Positions 49,237 through 57,301 of a DNA stretch of 64,000 bases are shown one piece after another. The notes under the pieces are model-generated. The model was not told the DNA's origin. It worked only from the letters and a program-made list of their open reading frames with translations, and searched no databases. Position 1 is the first letter of the stretch. Every line of letters begins with the position of its first letter. The DNA comes from CAZONU01 sp965370045 (lineage in GTDB: Bacteria > Planctomycetota > SZUA-567 > JAKLDR01), in the NCBI GenBank assembly GCA_965370045.1, contig CBDUSI010000004.1, positions 6,523 to 70,522 of the forward strand, written 5' to 3'. The position numbers and the translations under genes were made by a program.

Positions 49237-49265
49237 ATTCTGGGCGGGGGGGGAGGCGATGTCCA
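49237..49265 (-). promoter_or_regulatory. Leaderless promoter of the M15 lipoprotein operon
   Basis: Minus strand: TGGACA (49265-49260), a 17-base spacer and CAGAAT (49242-49237), then six bases and ATG 49230. Confidence 0.5.
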
Positions 49266-49308
49266 GCGTTTTCCGGGAAGGGGTGCAACCTGGAGCGGGC
49301 ATTTCCCA

Positions 49309-49336
49309 TTGAAAGGCCGCACCTGACGGATAAGCT
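49309..49336 (+). promoter_or_regulatory. Promoter of the ispG operon
   Basis: TTGAAA at 49309-49314, a 16-base spacer and TAAGCT at 49331-49336. The transcript should start near 49343, just before the hairpin arm at 49345. Confidence 0.5.
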
Positions 49337-49379
49337 TAACGTTAGCTCCTCCAGACCGTCCGGAGGAGCGCGCTGTTAA
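49336..49379 (+). promoter_or_regulatory. Stem-loop in the ispG leader
   Basis: Perfect 8-base arms GCTCCTCC (49345-49352) and GGAGGAGC (49362-49369) with a nine-base loop, flanked by TTAAC (49336-49340) and GTTAA (49375-49379). It could be an operator on DNA or a leader RNA structure. The 3' arm is Shine-Dalgarno-like but too far from the start to serve directly. Confidence 0.45.
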
Positions 49380-49400
49380 CTGGCGGAAAGGGAGAGATTT

Positions 49401-50477
49401 CTGGCCACGGGAGCGAAAATCAAGCGCCGCAGGACCCGCCGGGTGCGCGTCGGGCCGCTGGTTATTGGCGGCGGCGCGCCGCTGTCCGTCCAGAGCATGA
49501 CCAAGACGCCCGCCGAAGACGTGGCCGGAACCGTGAAGCAGGTGAAACTGCTAGCCCGCGCCGGCGCGGAGCTGGTGCGCCTGGCCGTGCCGGACCTCGC
49601 CGCCGCGGCGGCTTTCGCCAAAGTCAGGAAACGCAGCCCGGTCCCCCTGGTGGCCGACACGCACTTCGACCCGCGCATAGCCCTGGCCGCCCTGGAGGCC
49701 GGAGCCGACAAGGTCCGGGTCAACCCCGGAAACACCCGCAAGGCGACCCTCAAGGACTTCGCGCGAGAGAGCGCCCGCCGCAAGGTCCCGGTGCGCATCG
49801 GCGTCAATTCCGGATCGGTCTACCACCGAAAGGGCAAGAGGCGCGACCTGGCGCGGGACATGGTCCGCGCGGCGCTTTCTGCGGCGAAACGTTTCGAGGA
49901 CTGGGGCCAGCGGAGCATCGTGCTTTCAATGAAGGCGCCCAACGTGACCGACACCGTGCGCGCCTACCGACTGGCGTCTGAGAAGAGCGACTACCCGCTG
50001 CATCTGGGGGTCACCGCCGCGGGTCCGGCGGACCTGGCCGCCGCCAAGAGCCATGCGGCGCTGGGAGCCCTGCTGCTCGACGGCATCGGCGATACTCTGC
50101 GTTTCAGCTACACTGGCGACCCGGTCGCGGAGGTCGAAGCGGGCATCGCGCTGCTCCGCGCCCTGGGATTGCGGCGCGACGGTCCCGAGCTGATAAGTTG
50201 CCCGACCTGCGGGCGCTGTCGGGTGGATCTCGAAAAGCTGGTTGGCAAGGCGCGCCGCGCGTTGCGAGACCTCAAAACGCCGCTGACCGTCGCGGTGATG
50301 GGCTGCGTGGTCAACGGCCCGGGCGAGGCCCGGGACGCGGACGTGGGCATGGCCGGCGCGGCCGACGGCAGCATGGTGCTCTTCGCCGGCGGGAGGCGCT
50401 TGCGGCGCATCAAGGGCCAGGCTGCTGCCATCCGCGCGCTGGTGGCCGAGGTCAAGAAGAAGGGGCGGGGGAAGTGA
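49401..50477 (+). CDS. ispG: 4-hydroxy-3-methylbut-2-enyl diphosphate synthase
   Basis: Iron-sulfur enzyme of the MEP pathway. It has VGPLVIGGGAPLSVQSMTKT, VADTHFDPRIALAALEAGAD and KVRVNPGNTRK in the barrel, and the cluster motifs SCPTCGRC and MGCVVNGPGEA (three Cys plus Glu). I place the start at CTG 49401 (358 residues): GGGAG at 49390-49394 is six bases upstream, and the extra residues (AKIKRRRTRRVRVG) match the usual N-terminus of GcpE. The alternative GTG 49443 would remove this segment and has no ribosome site. The length is that of the short bacterial form. The stop overlaps dxr by four bases. Confidence 0.93.
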   Translation: MATGAKIKRRRTRRVRVGPLVIGGGAPLSVQSMTKTPAEDVAGTVKQVKLLARAGAELVRLAVPDLAAAAAFAKVRKRSPVPLVADTHFDPRIALAALEAGADKVRVNPGNTRKATLKDFARESARRKVPVRIGVNSGSVYHRKGKRRDLARDMVRAALSAAKRFEDWGQRSIVLSMKAPNVTDTVRAYRLASEKSDYPLHLGVTAAGPADLAAAKSHAALGALLLDGIGDTLRFSYTGDPVAEVEAGIALLRALGLRRDGPELISCPTCGRCRVDLEKLVGKARRALRDLKTPLTVAVMGCVVNGPGEARDADVGMAGAADGSMVLFAGGRRLRRIKGQAAAIRALVAEVKKKGRGK

Positions 50478-51625
50478 AGCGCATCGCCGTCCTGGGCTCG
50501 ACCGGCTCAATCGGCCGGAGCACGCTGGAGGTGGCCGCCGCTCTCCCCGGCGAGGTGGAGGTCGCGGCCCTGGCCGCGGGCTCCAGCTGGGAGAAACTCG
50601 CCGCGCAGTGCCGGGAGCTGGACTCCACCCCGCTGCTGGCCATGGCCGACGCGGGGGCCGCGGTCAGGCTCGAAGGCGAGCTGGGGCTGGCCGCCGGCGC
50701 CGTGCGCGTGGGCGTCGAGGGCGTGGCCGAGCTGGCCGCGCACCCGGACGTGGACCTGGTGGTTACTGCCATGGTCGGCGTCGAGGGGCTGCGGCCGACT
50801 CTCGCCGCGGTGGAAGCCGGCAAGAGCGTCGCCCTGGCCAACAAGGAGCCGCTGGTCGCCGCCGGAGAGCTGGTGGTGGCCGCGGCGAAGAAGAGCGGCG
50901 CGACGATCCTGCCGGTGGATAGCGAGCACAGCGCGCTCTTTCAGCTCTTGCAGTGCGGCCGGCGGGAGGATCTGGTCCGGGCGACGCTCTGCGCCTCCGG
51001 CGGTCCCTTCCGCGAGTGGCCCGCCGAGAAGATCGAGATCGCCAAGGTGGCCGACGCGCTCAATCATCCCACCTGGAACATGGGACCGAAGATAACCGTG
51101 GACAGCGCCACGCTGATGAACAAGGGCCTGGAGGTCATCGAGGCCCACTGGCTTTTCGGCCTGCCTTTTGAGGCCATCGACGTGCTGGTGCAGCCGCAGT
51201 CCGTGGTGCACGCCATGCTCGAGTTCTGCGACGGCACCATGCTCAGCCACATGGGCCTGCCGGATATGCGCGTGCCCATCCAGTACGCGCTGACCTGGCC
51301 GGAGCGCCGGGCGCGCCCCGGCCCGGGGATGACCCTGACCGACCTCAGCGGTTTGAGCTTCCATCGCCCCGACACGACGCGTTTTCCCTGCCTGGAGCTG
51401 GGCTATCGCGCGGGGCGGGCGGGGGGCACCGCCGGCGCGGTGCTCAACGCCGCCAACGAAGCCGCGGTGGGGCTTTTCCTGGCCGAGAAGATCCCCTTCG
51501 GGCAAATACCGCGGCTGGTGGCCACAGCCCTTGATCAATGCGAACCTGGGGCCGCCGGCAGCCTCGAAGCCGTGCTCGCCGCCGACCGCCGGGCGCGCGA
51601 GTTCGTGGAACGGAGTGCAAGCTAA
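50474..51625 (+). CDS. dxr: 1-deoxy-D-xylulose 5-phosphate reductoisomerase
   Basis: First committed enzyme of the MEP pathway, 383 residues. AVLGSTGSIGRSTLEVAA is the NADPH site; ALANKEPLVAAGE, PVDSEHSALFQLL and ASGGPFREWP line the active site (metal ligands in DSEHS), and HPTWNMGPKITVDSATLMNK is the flexible loop region. The GTG start overlaps the ispG stop. The stop directly abuts the rseP start, as in the common dxr-rseP arrangement. Together with ispE at 47069 and ispG, three MEP genes lie within 4.6 kb. Confidence 0.97.
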   Translation: MKRIAVLGSTGSIGRSTLEVAAALPGEVEVAALAAGSSWEKLAAQCRELDSTPLLAMADAGAAVRLEGELGLAAGAVRVGVEGVAELAAHPDVDLVVTAMVGVEGLRPTLAAVEAGKSVALANKEPLVAAGELVVAAAKKSGATILPVDSEHSALFQLLQCGRREDLVRATLCASGGPFREWPAEKIEIAKVADALNHPTWNMGPKITVDSATLMNKGLEVIEAHWLFGLPFEAIDVLVQPQSVVHAMLEFCDGTMLSHMGLPDMRVPIQYALTWPERRARPGPGMTLTDLSGLSFHRPDTTRFPCLELGYRAGRAGGTAGAVLNAANEAAVGLFLAEKIPFGQIPRLVATALDQCEPGAAGSLEAVLAADRRAREFVERSAS

Positions 51626-53509
51626 GTGCTGACGCCACTGGAACCTTACTGGCTGATGGTTGTGCCCACCCTGGGCACCATGGTGGGGCTGGGCTTCCTG
51701 CTCTTCATCCACGAGTTCGGCCACTTCGCGGTGGCCAAGCGCGCGGGGGTTAAGGTCGAGATCTTCTCCCTGGGCATCGCCCACTTCATCTTTTCCTGGA
51801 CCTGGAACGGGACGGTCTACGCGTTGAGCTGGCTGCCGCTGGGCGGCTACGTGCGCATGGCCGGGCAGCAGGACCTGGCTCCTCCGCCTAATCACAAGCC
51901 CAAGCCCTGGGAGTACGGCGCCAAGAAGCCCCTGGTGCGCATGGCCATCATCGTCGCCGGGGTGACCATGAACTTCATCGGCGGGTGGCTGTGCTACTCG
52001 GCCTCGTTCGCGATCGGCCGGGACGTCGACCCGCCCTGGATCGGCAAGTTGGACATCGAGAAACCCGGTCACAAAATGGCCCACGACGCGGGTTTCAGGA
52101 GCGGCGACAAGGTCCTGGAGGTGAACGGCGACCGGGTCTACACCCGCGTGGGCCTGGACATGCGCGTGGCCCGCATCACCCCCAAGACGGAGATAGAGCT
52201 GCTGGTCGAGCACCGCGACGGCAGGAAAGAGACCGTGCGCGTCAGGACGCTGCCCCGAATGAAGGGCATCTCGACCCTCACCATCCTCGATCCGGAGCTC
52301 ATGCCCTGGAAGTGGGAGACCTTACGGGCCGGTTTCACCGCCGAGCCCGTAATGGTCATCACCCCTCTGCCCGAAGAGCTGGAGAGTAAGGACTTCCGGG
52401 AATGGGCCAAGGTCTTCAAGCCGGCGGACATCATCGAGTCCGCCAATGGCAAACGCTGTCGGAGGCCGGCGGACTTCGACGAGGTGCTTCGGCACTGCGG
52501 CGGCCAGCCCATCCGCTTGAAGGTGCTGGGAGTCGACGGGACCAGGCGGGAAGTGCTTCTGGCCGTCCTGGGAGCGGACCTGATCGGAGTGAAGTTCGCC
52601 GCGGCCGAGGGCCCCGCCACTGTAGTGGGACTGGAGCCGGGCTTCCCGGCGGACAAGGCGGGCATCAAACCGGGGGACCGGCTCTACCTCGGCAAGGGAC
52701 GCAAGTCCACTTCGGTTGAAGAGTTCAAGGCGGCGGTGCAGCGGGCCAAGGGTCGGCCCATCGCCATCACTGCGGTCAGTCCCGGCGGCGAGGAGCGCCT
52801 CCTGCGCATCGCCCCCAGAGGCGTGTGGTTCTCCGACCCCGGTGGCAAGCGCATCACATACTACAAATCGCCGATGGGCTTCGCGCAGATCGTCAGGAAG
52901 GTCGACCCCGACTCGATGGCCGAGCGCAAGGGGCTCAAGCCCGGCGCCATCCTCCGCACGATCGTGCTGGCGCGCGATCCGGCGGCACCGATATACGCGA
53001 CCTGGGCCCACAAGGAGGAGGAGTACGGTCCCCATAAACTGGAGCTCCGGGAAGAGGGCTCCTCGATCACCTGGAGAAAGCGGACCCAGATCAGGCTGGA
53101 TCTGGGCGTGGGCGAGTCACTGGTTGCCGGCTGGTCGGAGACCACCGAGACGCTGCTGAGCACCACGGTCATCCTGCGCAAGGTGATGAACCGCGAGGTC
53201 AGCCCCGGGAAGACGCTCTCCGGGCCGATCAGCATCGTGCGCGTGGCCTACCAGTCGGCGCAGAAGGGCTTCGGGCGGATGCTCTGGCTCCTGGGGCTCA
53301 TCGGAATCTCGCTGGCTTTCTTCAACCTCCTGCCCATCCCGGTGCTCGACGGCGGGCACCTGGTATTCCTGGGCTACGAGGCCATCTTCCACCGGCCGCC
53401 GCCGCCCCGCGTGGTGGAGATCGCCCAGTACACGGGACTGATCCTGATACTGTGTCTCTTCGTTTTCGTGTTCGGCAACGATATCTTCAGGTGGGTACAG
53501 GGCAGGTAG
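51626..53509 (+). CDS. rseP: Site-2 intramembrane metalloprotease with expanded PDZ region
   Basis: 627 residues. The zinc site FIHEFGHF (H29, E30, H33) is in the first helix and LLPIPVLDGGHLVF in the third core helix carries the aspartate ligand. Between them is a periplasmic region of roughly 400 residues with three or four PDZ-like modules (DAGFRSGDKVLEVNGDRVYT, PADIIESANGKRCRRPADFD, GFPADKAGIKPGDRLYLGKG, SMAERKGLKPGAILRTIVLA). E. coli RseP has two PDZ modules in about 450 residues total. It probably cleaves membrane-bound anti-sigma factors and could act on the ZAS protein at 44548. It starts with GTG immediately after dxr. Confidence 0.93.
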   Translation: MLTPLEPYWLMVVPTLGTMVGLGFLLFIHEFGHFAVAKRAGVKVEIFSLGIAHFIFSWTWNGTVYALSWLPLGGYVRMAGQQDLAPPPNHKPKPWEYGAKKPLVRMAIIVAGVTMNFIGGWLCYSASFAIGRDVDPPWIGKLDIEKPGHKMAHDAGFRSGDKVLEVNGDRVYTRVGLDMRVARITPKTEIELLVEHRDGRKETVRVRTLPRMKGISTLTILDPELMPWKWETLRAGFTAEPVMVITPLPEELESKDFREWAKVFKPADIIESANGKRCRRPADFDEVLRHCGGQPIRLKVLGVDGTRREVLLAVLGADLIGVKFAAAEGPATVVGLEPGFPADKAGIKPGDRLYLGKGRKSTSVEEFKAAVQRAKGRPIAITAVSPGGEERLLRIAPRGVWFSDPGGKRITYYKSPMGFAQIVRKVDPDSMAERKGLKPGAILRTIVLARDPAAPIYATWAHKEEEYGPHKLELREEGSSITWRKRTQIRLDLGVGESLVAGWSETTETLLSTTVILRKVMNREVSPGKTLSGPISIVRVAYQSAQKGFGRMLWLLGLIGISLAFFNLLPIPVLDGGHLVFLGYEAIFHRPPPPRVVEIAQYTGLILILCLFVFVFGNDIFRWVQGR

Positions 53510-53512
53510 AGC

Positions 53513-54787
53513 ATGGCCAGGAAGAAGAAGGTCCGCCGCGACACCGAGCGGCTCAGGAAGGCGGAGGTCGAACGCGCCCGGGAGGTCACCGAGATACTGC
53601 GCGAGGAGCGCGGCGAGGTGACCGGCGAAGTCATCGACATCGCCGCGCGGGACACCGAGCGCTCCCCCGACAAGCAGGAACTCCTGGACCGCGAGCGCTC
53701 CAAGCGGGAGAGCTTCTACTCGGACCTGATCTACAGCCTCTGCAACATCCGCTACGTCGAGCATGAAGCCCGTCTCCTGTGGGTGAACCTGCTGGCCCAC
53801 AAGACGGAGATGAGCGACCGGCTGGGCCGCAACGTGGGCATCCGGGTGGCGGCCCTGGACTACTTCAAGAACATCGTGGGGATGCTCGACGAGGTCAAGA
53901 TCGTCGGCGGATCGGAGTTCGTCGAAACCGAGCGGCTGGCCGTAACCGACGGGCTGACAGGGGCTTTCAACCACCGGTACTTCCAGGACCGCCTGGAGAG
54001 AGCAGTCACGCGGGCGCGCGAGCTGTCGCAGCCCCTGTCCCTTTTAATGATTGACATCGATTACTTCAAGCAATACAATGACTTAAACGGCCACATTGCT
54101 GGGGATGTGGCCCTCCGTGAGATGGCTGCCATCCTCCGCCGCTCGGTCAAGCGCGAGGACACGGTGGCGCGCTATGGCGGGGAGGAGTTCGCCCTGGTCC
54201 TGTTCGAGACCGACAGGACCGAGGCGCGCGGGGTGGCTGAGCGGCTCCGCAAGGCCGTCGAGGAGGTCGACTTCCCCAACGAGCGGGTGCTTCCCGGCAG
54301 GCACCTGACGGTTAGCGTGGGGCTGGCCAGCTTCCCGGATGACGCGACCGAGCGGGCCGCGCTGATTGCCCGGGCCGATCAGGCCCTGTACACGGCCAAG
54401 CGCTCCGGGCGAAACCGGGTGTGCTGGCGCTTGGACGACTGCCGGGAAACCGAGCGCATCGCGGCTGCGCAGTTGGGCGCCTTCTGGCGGCCAGAGAACG
54501 CCGCGGAAGGGGAGATACACCGCGCCCGGGTGCGGGACATCTCCCCACAGGGCGCGGCCCTCTCGGTGGAAGCCGCGCCCGCGCCCGGTGAGTTGATGAG
54601 GCTGACGCTTACCGGAGACTTCGTCGGCCGGCAACTGGAGGTTCCCGCGCGGGTCCTCTGGAAGCAGACCGTGCCCGGAGCCGGGAGCCTGATCGGCGTC
54701 GGTTTTGAGCCGCAGGTTGGCGGGGTCCGCGAGGAGCTCAAGAAGCTGGTTTCGGACGCGACCGGCGGCGACGGGACGGAGAAATGA
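53513..54787 (+). CDS. GGDEF diguanylate cyclase with C-terminal PilZ domain
   Basis: 424 residues. A coiled N-terminal region (about 1-135) precedes the GGDEF domain (about 140-305; TDGLTGAFNHRYF, MIDIDYFKQYND, RYGGEEFALVLFE). The GGEEF active site is intact. The four residues at the inhibitory site read KRED instead of RxxD, so product inhibition may be weak. Residues about 320-410 are a PilZ-type c-di-GMP receptor (ARVRDISPQGAALSVE with the DxSxxG motif; SLIGVGFE). Synthesis and binding of c-di-GMP are thus combined in one protein. It starts three bases after rseP in the same operon. Confidence 0.87.
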   Translation: MARKKKVRRDTERLRKAEVERAREVTEILREERGEVTGEVIDIAARDTERSPDKQELLDRERSKRESFYSDLIYSLCNIRYVEHEARLLWVNLLAHKTEMSDRLGRNVGIRVAALDYFKNIVGMLDEVKIVGGSEFVETERLAVTDGLTGAFNHRYFQDRLERAVTRARELSQPLSLLMIDIDYFKQYNDLNGHIAGDVALREMAAILRRSVKREDTVARYGGEEFALVLFETDRTEARGVAERLRKAVEEVDFPNERVLPGRHLTVSVGLASFPDDATERAALIARADQALYTAKRSGRNRVCWRLDDCRETERIAAAQLGAFWRPENAAEGEIHRARVRDISPQGAALSVEAAPAPGELMRLTLTGDFVGRQLEVPARVLWKQTVPGAGSLIGVGFEPQVGGVREELKKLVSDATGGDGTEK

Positions 54788-54820
54788 AGGAACAGGCGAG
54801 GGGGATGGGAGCGGGAGAGC

Positions 54821-55948
54821 ATGCCTGAAAAAGGTCAGGAACTCTTCGACATCATGGATGCGGCCCTCAAGCGCCAGCGCGAGGGTGTTGACGCCACGCA
54901 GAAGCGGCAGAAGACCACGCCGGCCAAGCCCAGCGCCCGGCCCGTGAGCCCGTCGGAGATAACACCCCAGCCAACCCAGCCGGCCCCTTCGGGGTCGGTG
55001 ACTCAGGTGCAGCCCATTGCGCCGGTGGCGCCGATGGGCGGACCGCCGCCGCAACCTCAGCCCGCAGACTCCGGGCGAGTCTCTTCGGTCTACACGGAGC
55101 GCCTCAGCAGGGTCCCCGACTCGGCCCGCACCGCGCCGGCCGCCGGGACGCTCAGCCCCGGCGAGGTGCTGCGCGGCACGGTCTTCACCAGCCAGAAGCC
55201 GATTCCCGGCAGCGAGGTCATCGAGCCGGTTGTCGCACCGGACGGCCCGCCGCAGCCCGCCTCGGTGCGGGTACCGGGCTCCAGCGTGCTGCGTCCGCAG
55301 GGCGGACCGATAAGCACGGTGGGTTCGACCATGAGGCCCTCGGGCATATCCGGCGTTTCGACGGTGTCCGGGGTCCAGTCCGGGGTGTCCGGCCCGCAGC
55401 GCAGCGCGGCGATGGCCGGGCAGGGCAGCAAGGCGGGCATCTTCATTTCCACTGAGTTGGCCGTGCTGGCGGTCATCGGCATGACCCTGGGCCTGGTTTG
55501 CGCCTTCTTCCTCGGCTGGCGCGTCGGCGGACGCGCGAAGGATACCATGAGCCCTCCCCGCAGCACCCGCAACGGCAAGACGAACGGTGAATCCAACGGC
55601 GACCTCAAGATCCTCGACCCCAATGGCATGCAACACGTCAACGTGGGCGACAAGCCCAAGACGAACGGCAAGCGTCCGGTTTCGGTTTCGAAGTCCGGGA
55701 CGGGGAAGTGGACCGTGGAGGTCATGAGCTACGCCAGGGAGCGTCCGGCCAAGGCCATGGTCGGAAGGCTGGCGCGCGACTACAACGTCACCGGCGCGCG
55801 CATTGAGCGCCGCGGCCGGAACTTCGCCGTGTGCATAGGCCGGTACAAGAGAGCCGACGACCCCGAAGCCCTCAGGGTGAAGAGGGCCATTATCGCCAAG
55901 AACCCCCGAACCTTTAGCGGTCCGACGGGTATCGTGAAGCTGCGGTAA
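54821..55948 (+). CDS. Single-pass membrane protein with Pro-rich domain and SPOR-like end
   Basis: 375 residues. A helical start (KGQELFDIMDAALKRQREGV) is followed by a long Pro/Ser/Gly-rich segment (about 35-205) and one membrane helix (about 212-235, LAVLAVIGMTLGLVCAFFLG). The N-terminus is probably cytoplasmic. The last ~85 residues (GKWTVEVMSYARERPAKAMV, RIERRGRNFAVCIGRYK) resemble a SPOR domain, which binds denuded septal glycan. A role at the division site or cell envelope is inferred. It shares the operon with the GGDEF-PilZ protein and DUF89. Confidence 0.75.
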   Translation: MPEKGQELFDIMDAALKRQREGVDATQKRQKTTPAKPSARPVSPSEITPQPTQPAPSGSVTQVQPIAPVAPMGGPPPQPQPADSGRVSSVYTERLSRVPDSARTAPAAGTLSPGEVLRGTVFTSQKPIPGSEVIEPVVAPDGPPQPASVRVPGSSVLRPQGGPISTVGSTMRPSGISGVSTVSGVQSGVSGPQRSAAMAGQGSKAGIFISTELAVLAVIGMTLGLVCAFFLGWRVGGRAKDTMSPPRSTRNGKTNGESNGDLKILDPNGMQHVNVGDKPKTNGKRPVSVSKSGTGKWTVEVMSYARERPAKAMVGRLARDYNVTGARIERRGRNFAVCIGRYKRADDPEALRVKRAIIAKNPRTFSGPTGIVKLR

Positions 55949-55961
55949 GGAGCGACGGAGC

Positions 55962-56864
55962 TTGCCCCCCAAGTCACGCCCGGAAGCGACGGCCACCGCG
56001 CACTGCGTGCCCATGCGCCCGGAGTGCGTGCCCTGCGCGCTCAAGAGCGCGCTGACCGCCGTCCGCCAGGTCTCCAGCGACGACTGGCTGGCTGCCAAGG
56101 TCCTCCAGACGGTGATGGCTGACATGCCCGAGGTGGACCCCGAGCGCAGCCCGGCGGAATACTCCATGGAGGTGCTGGGCAAGGCCCTCAAGGTGGCCGG
56201 CAACGCCGATCCCTACAAGGAGGAGCGCGCCCGCCAGAACGCCGCCGCCCGCGAACTCCTGCCGCTGGCCGAGAAAGCCCTCGACGGCTCCGACGACCGG
56301 CTGGAGACCGCCGCGCGGCTGGCCCTGGCCGGGAACTGCTTCGACCCGCTGCTCGAAGAATTCGACCCCGCCGAGTACCTGGAGCGCGCCCTGTCCGAGA
56401 AGTCCGCGCGCTTCGACTACGCCGACTTCCGCCAGGCGGCGCGCGCGGCCGAAAGCATCGTCTACGTTCTGGACAACTGCGGCGAGGCGGTCTTCGACAA
56501 GCTGCTGGTCCGCGAGCTGGCCGGCAAGGACCGCTCCATCAGCGTGGCCGTGCGCCACTCGCCGGTGCTCAACGACGCCACCCGCCAGGAGGCCGAGGAG
56601 CTGTCCTTCAGCGACGAGAGCACCATCATTGATCCCGGCAAGGCCATGCTCGGCGTGGTGCTCAGTTACGCCTCCGCGCAGTTCCGCGAGACGTTCAAGT
56701 CCGCGGACATGGTCATCGCCAAGGGCCAGGCCAACTACGAGACGCTGGCCGCGGCCGAGCGGGACATTTTCTTTCTCTTACAGGTCAAGTGCCAGGTTGT
56801 GGCCCAGCATCTGGGCCTTGCGTGCGGCGATGCCTGCCTGGCCTACAGGCGTTCGGGAAGCTAG
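55962..56864 (+). CDS. DUF89/ARMT1-like metal-dependent phosphatase
   Basis: 300 residues. CVPCALKSA near the N-terminus, VYVLDNCGEAVFDKLLVREL in the middle and VIAKGQANYETL near the end are the DUF89 hallmarks; the aspartate of DNCGE and the AKGQAN segment form the metal/phosphate site. Characterised relatives are damage-control phosphatases that remove phosphorylated sugars or cofactor side products. The TTG at 55962 has AAGGAGCGACGGAG upstream. It lies inside the long isoprenoid and signalling operon, and its target there is unknown. Confidence 0.87.
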   Translation: MPPKSRPEATATAHCVPMRPECVPCALKSALTAVRQVSSDDWLAAKVLQTVMADMPEVDPERSPAEYSMEVLGKALKVAGNADPYKEERARQNAAARELLPLAEKALDGSDDRLETAARLALAGNCFDPLLEEFDPAEYLERALSEKSARFDYADFRQAARAAESIVYVLDNCGEAVFDKLLVRELAGKDRSISVAVRHSPVLNDATRQEAEELSFSDESTIIDPGKAMLGVVLSYASAQFRETFKSADMVIAKGQANYETLAAAERDIFFLLQVKCQVVAQHLGLACGDACLAYRRSGS

Positions 56865-56883
56865 AAACACGGAGAGGGGCACC

Positions 56884-57186
56884 ATGAGTCTGCATTCGAG
56901 TCTCAAGAAATCAAACGCTGCCGGCGGGCACCGCAACGTGCTCACGCGCGAGGAGCGTCTGGCCAAGCTCGCCGACGAGGAGAAGTGGGGCGAGAGCACC
57001 GACTCCATCTACGGCCTGCCCAAGGTGCGCAGCATCAAGCTGCGCGTCAAGAAGAAGCCCAAGAAGAAGGACGTCGAGGGCGAGGGCGAGGCTGTGGCCG
57101 GTGAGGAGATCGCCGGTGCCGCTGACGCCGCAGCCGCTCCCGGGACCGCTGCGCCCAGCGCCGGAGGGGCCGAGAAGAAGAAATAG
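56884..57186 (+). CDS. Small basic protein of the PVC ribosome-associated type
   Basis: 100 residues from ATG 56884 with GAGAGGGG upstream. MSLHSSLKKSNAAGGHRNVL, TREERLAKLADEEKWGESTD and SIYGLPKVRSIKLRVKKKPK match the pattern of the 'small basic protein' of Verrucomicrobia, Chlamydiae and relatives, thought to be ribosome-associated. The C-terminal 40 residues are a Glu/Ala-rich extension ending in KKK. It is the best single marker in the window for PVC ancestry. Confidence 0.85.
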   Translation: MSLHSSLKKSNAAGGHRNVLTREERLAKLADEEKWGESTDSIYGLPKVRSIKLRVKKKPKKKDVEGEGEAVAGEEIAGAADAAAAPGTAAPSAGGAEKKK

Positions 57187-57232
57187 CGCTTCGGCCGGGG
57201 CCAGCTGGTTCTCACGCAGAAGGGGATAGTAC

Positions 57233-57301
57233 ATGTCCGCCGAGGCCGCCGAGCGGGTGCGCCGCGCGCTGCTGGATGAGTCGCTGGGGGCCGCATCGTG
57301 A
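57233..57301 (+). CDS. Possible 22-residue leader peptide
   Basis: ATG 57233 follows AAGGGGATAG at a proper distance and encodes MSAEAAERVRRALLDESLGA plus two residues. Its TGA overlaps the GTG start of the aminotransferase (GTGA). It may be a translational coupling ORF, or a relic of a deleted gene. No function is known. Confidence 0.4.
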   Translation: MSAEAAERVRRALLDESLGAAS

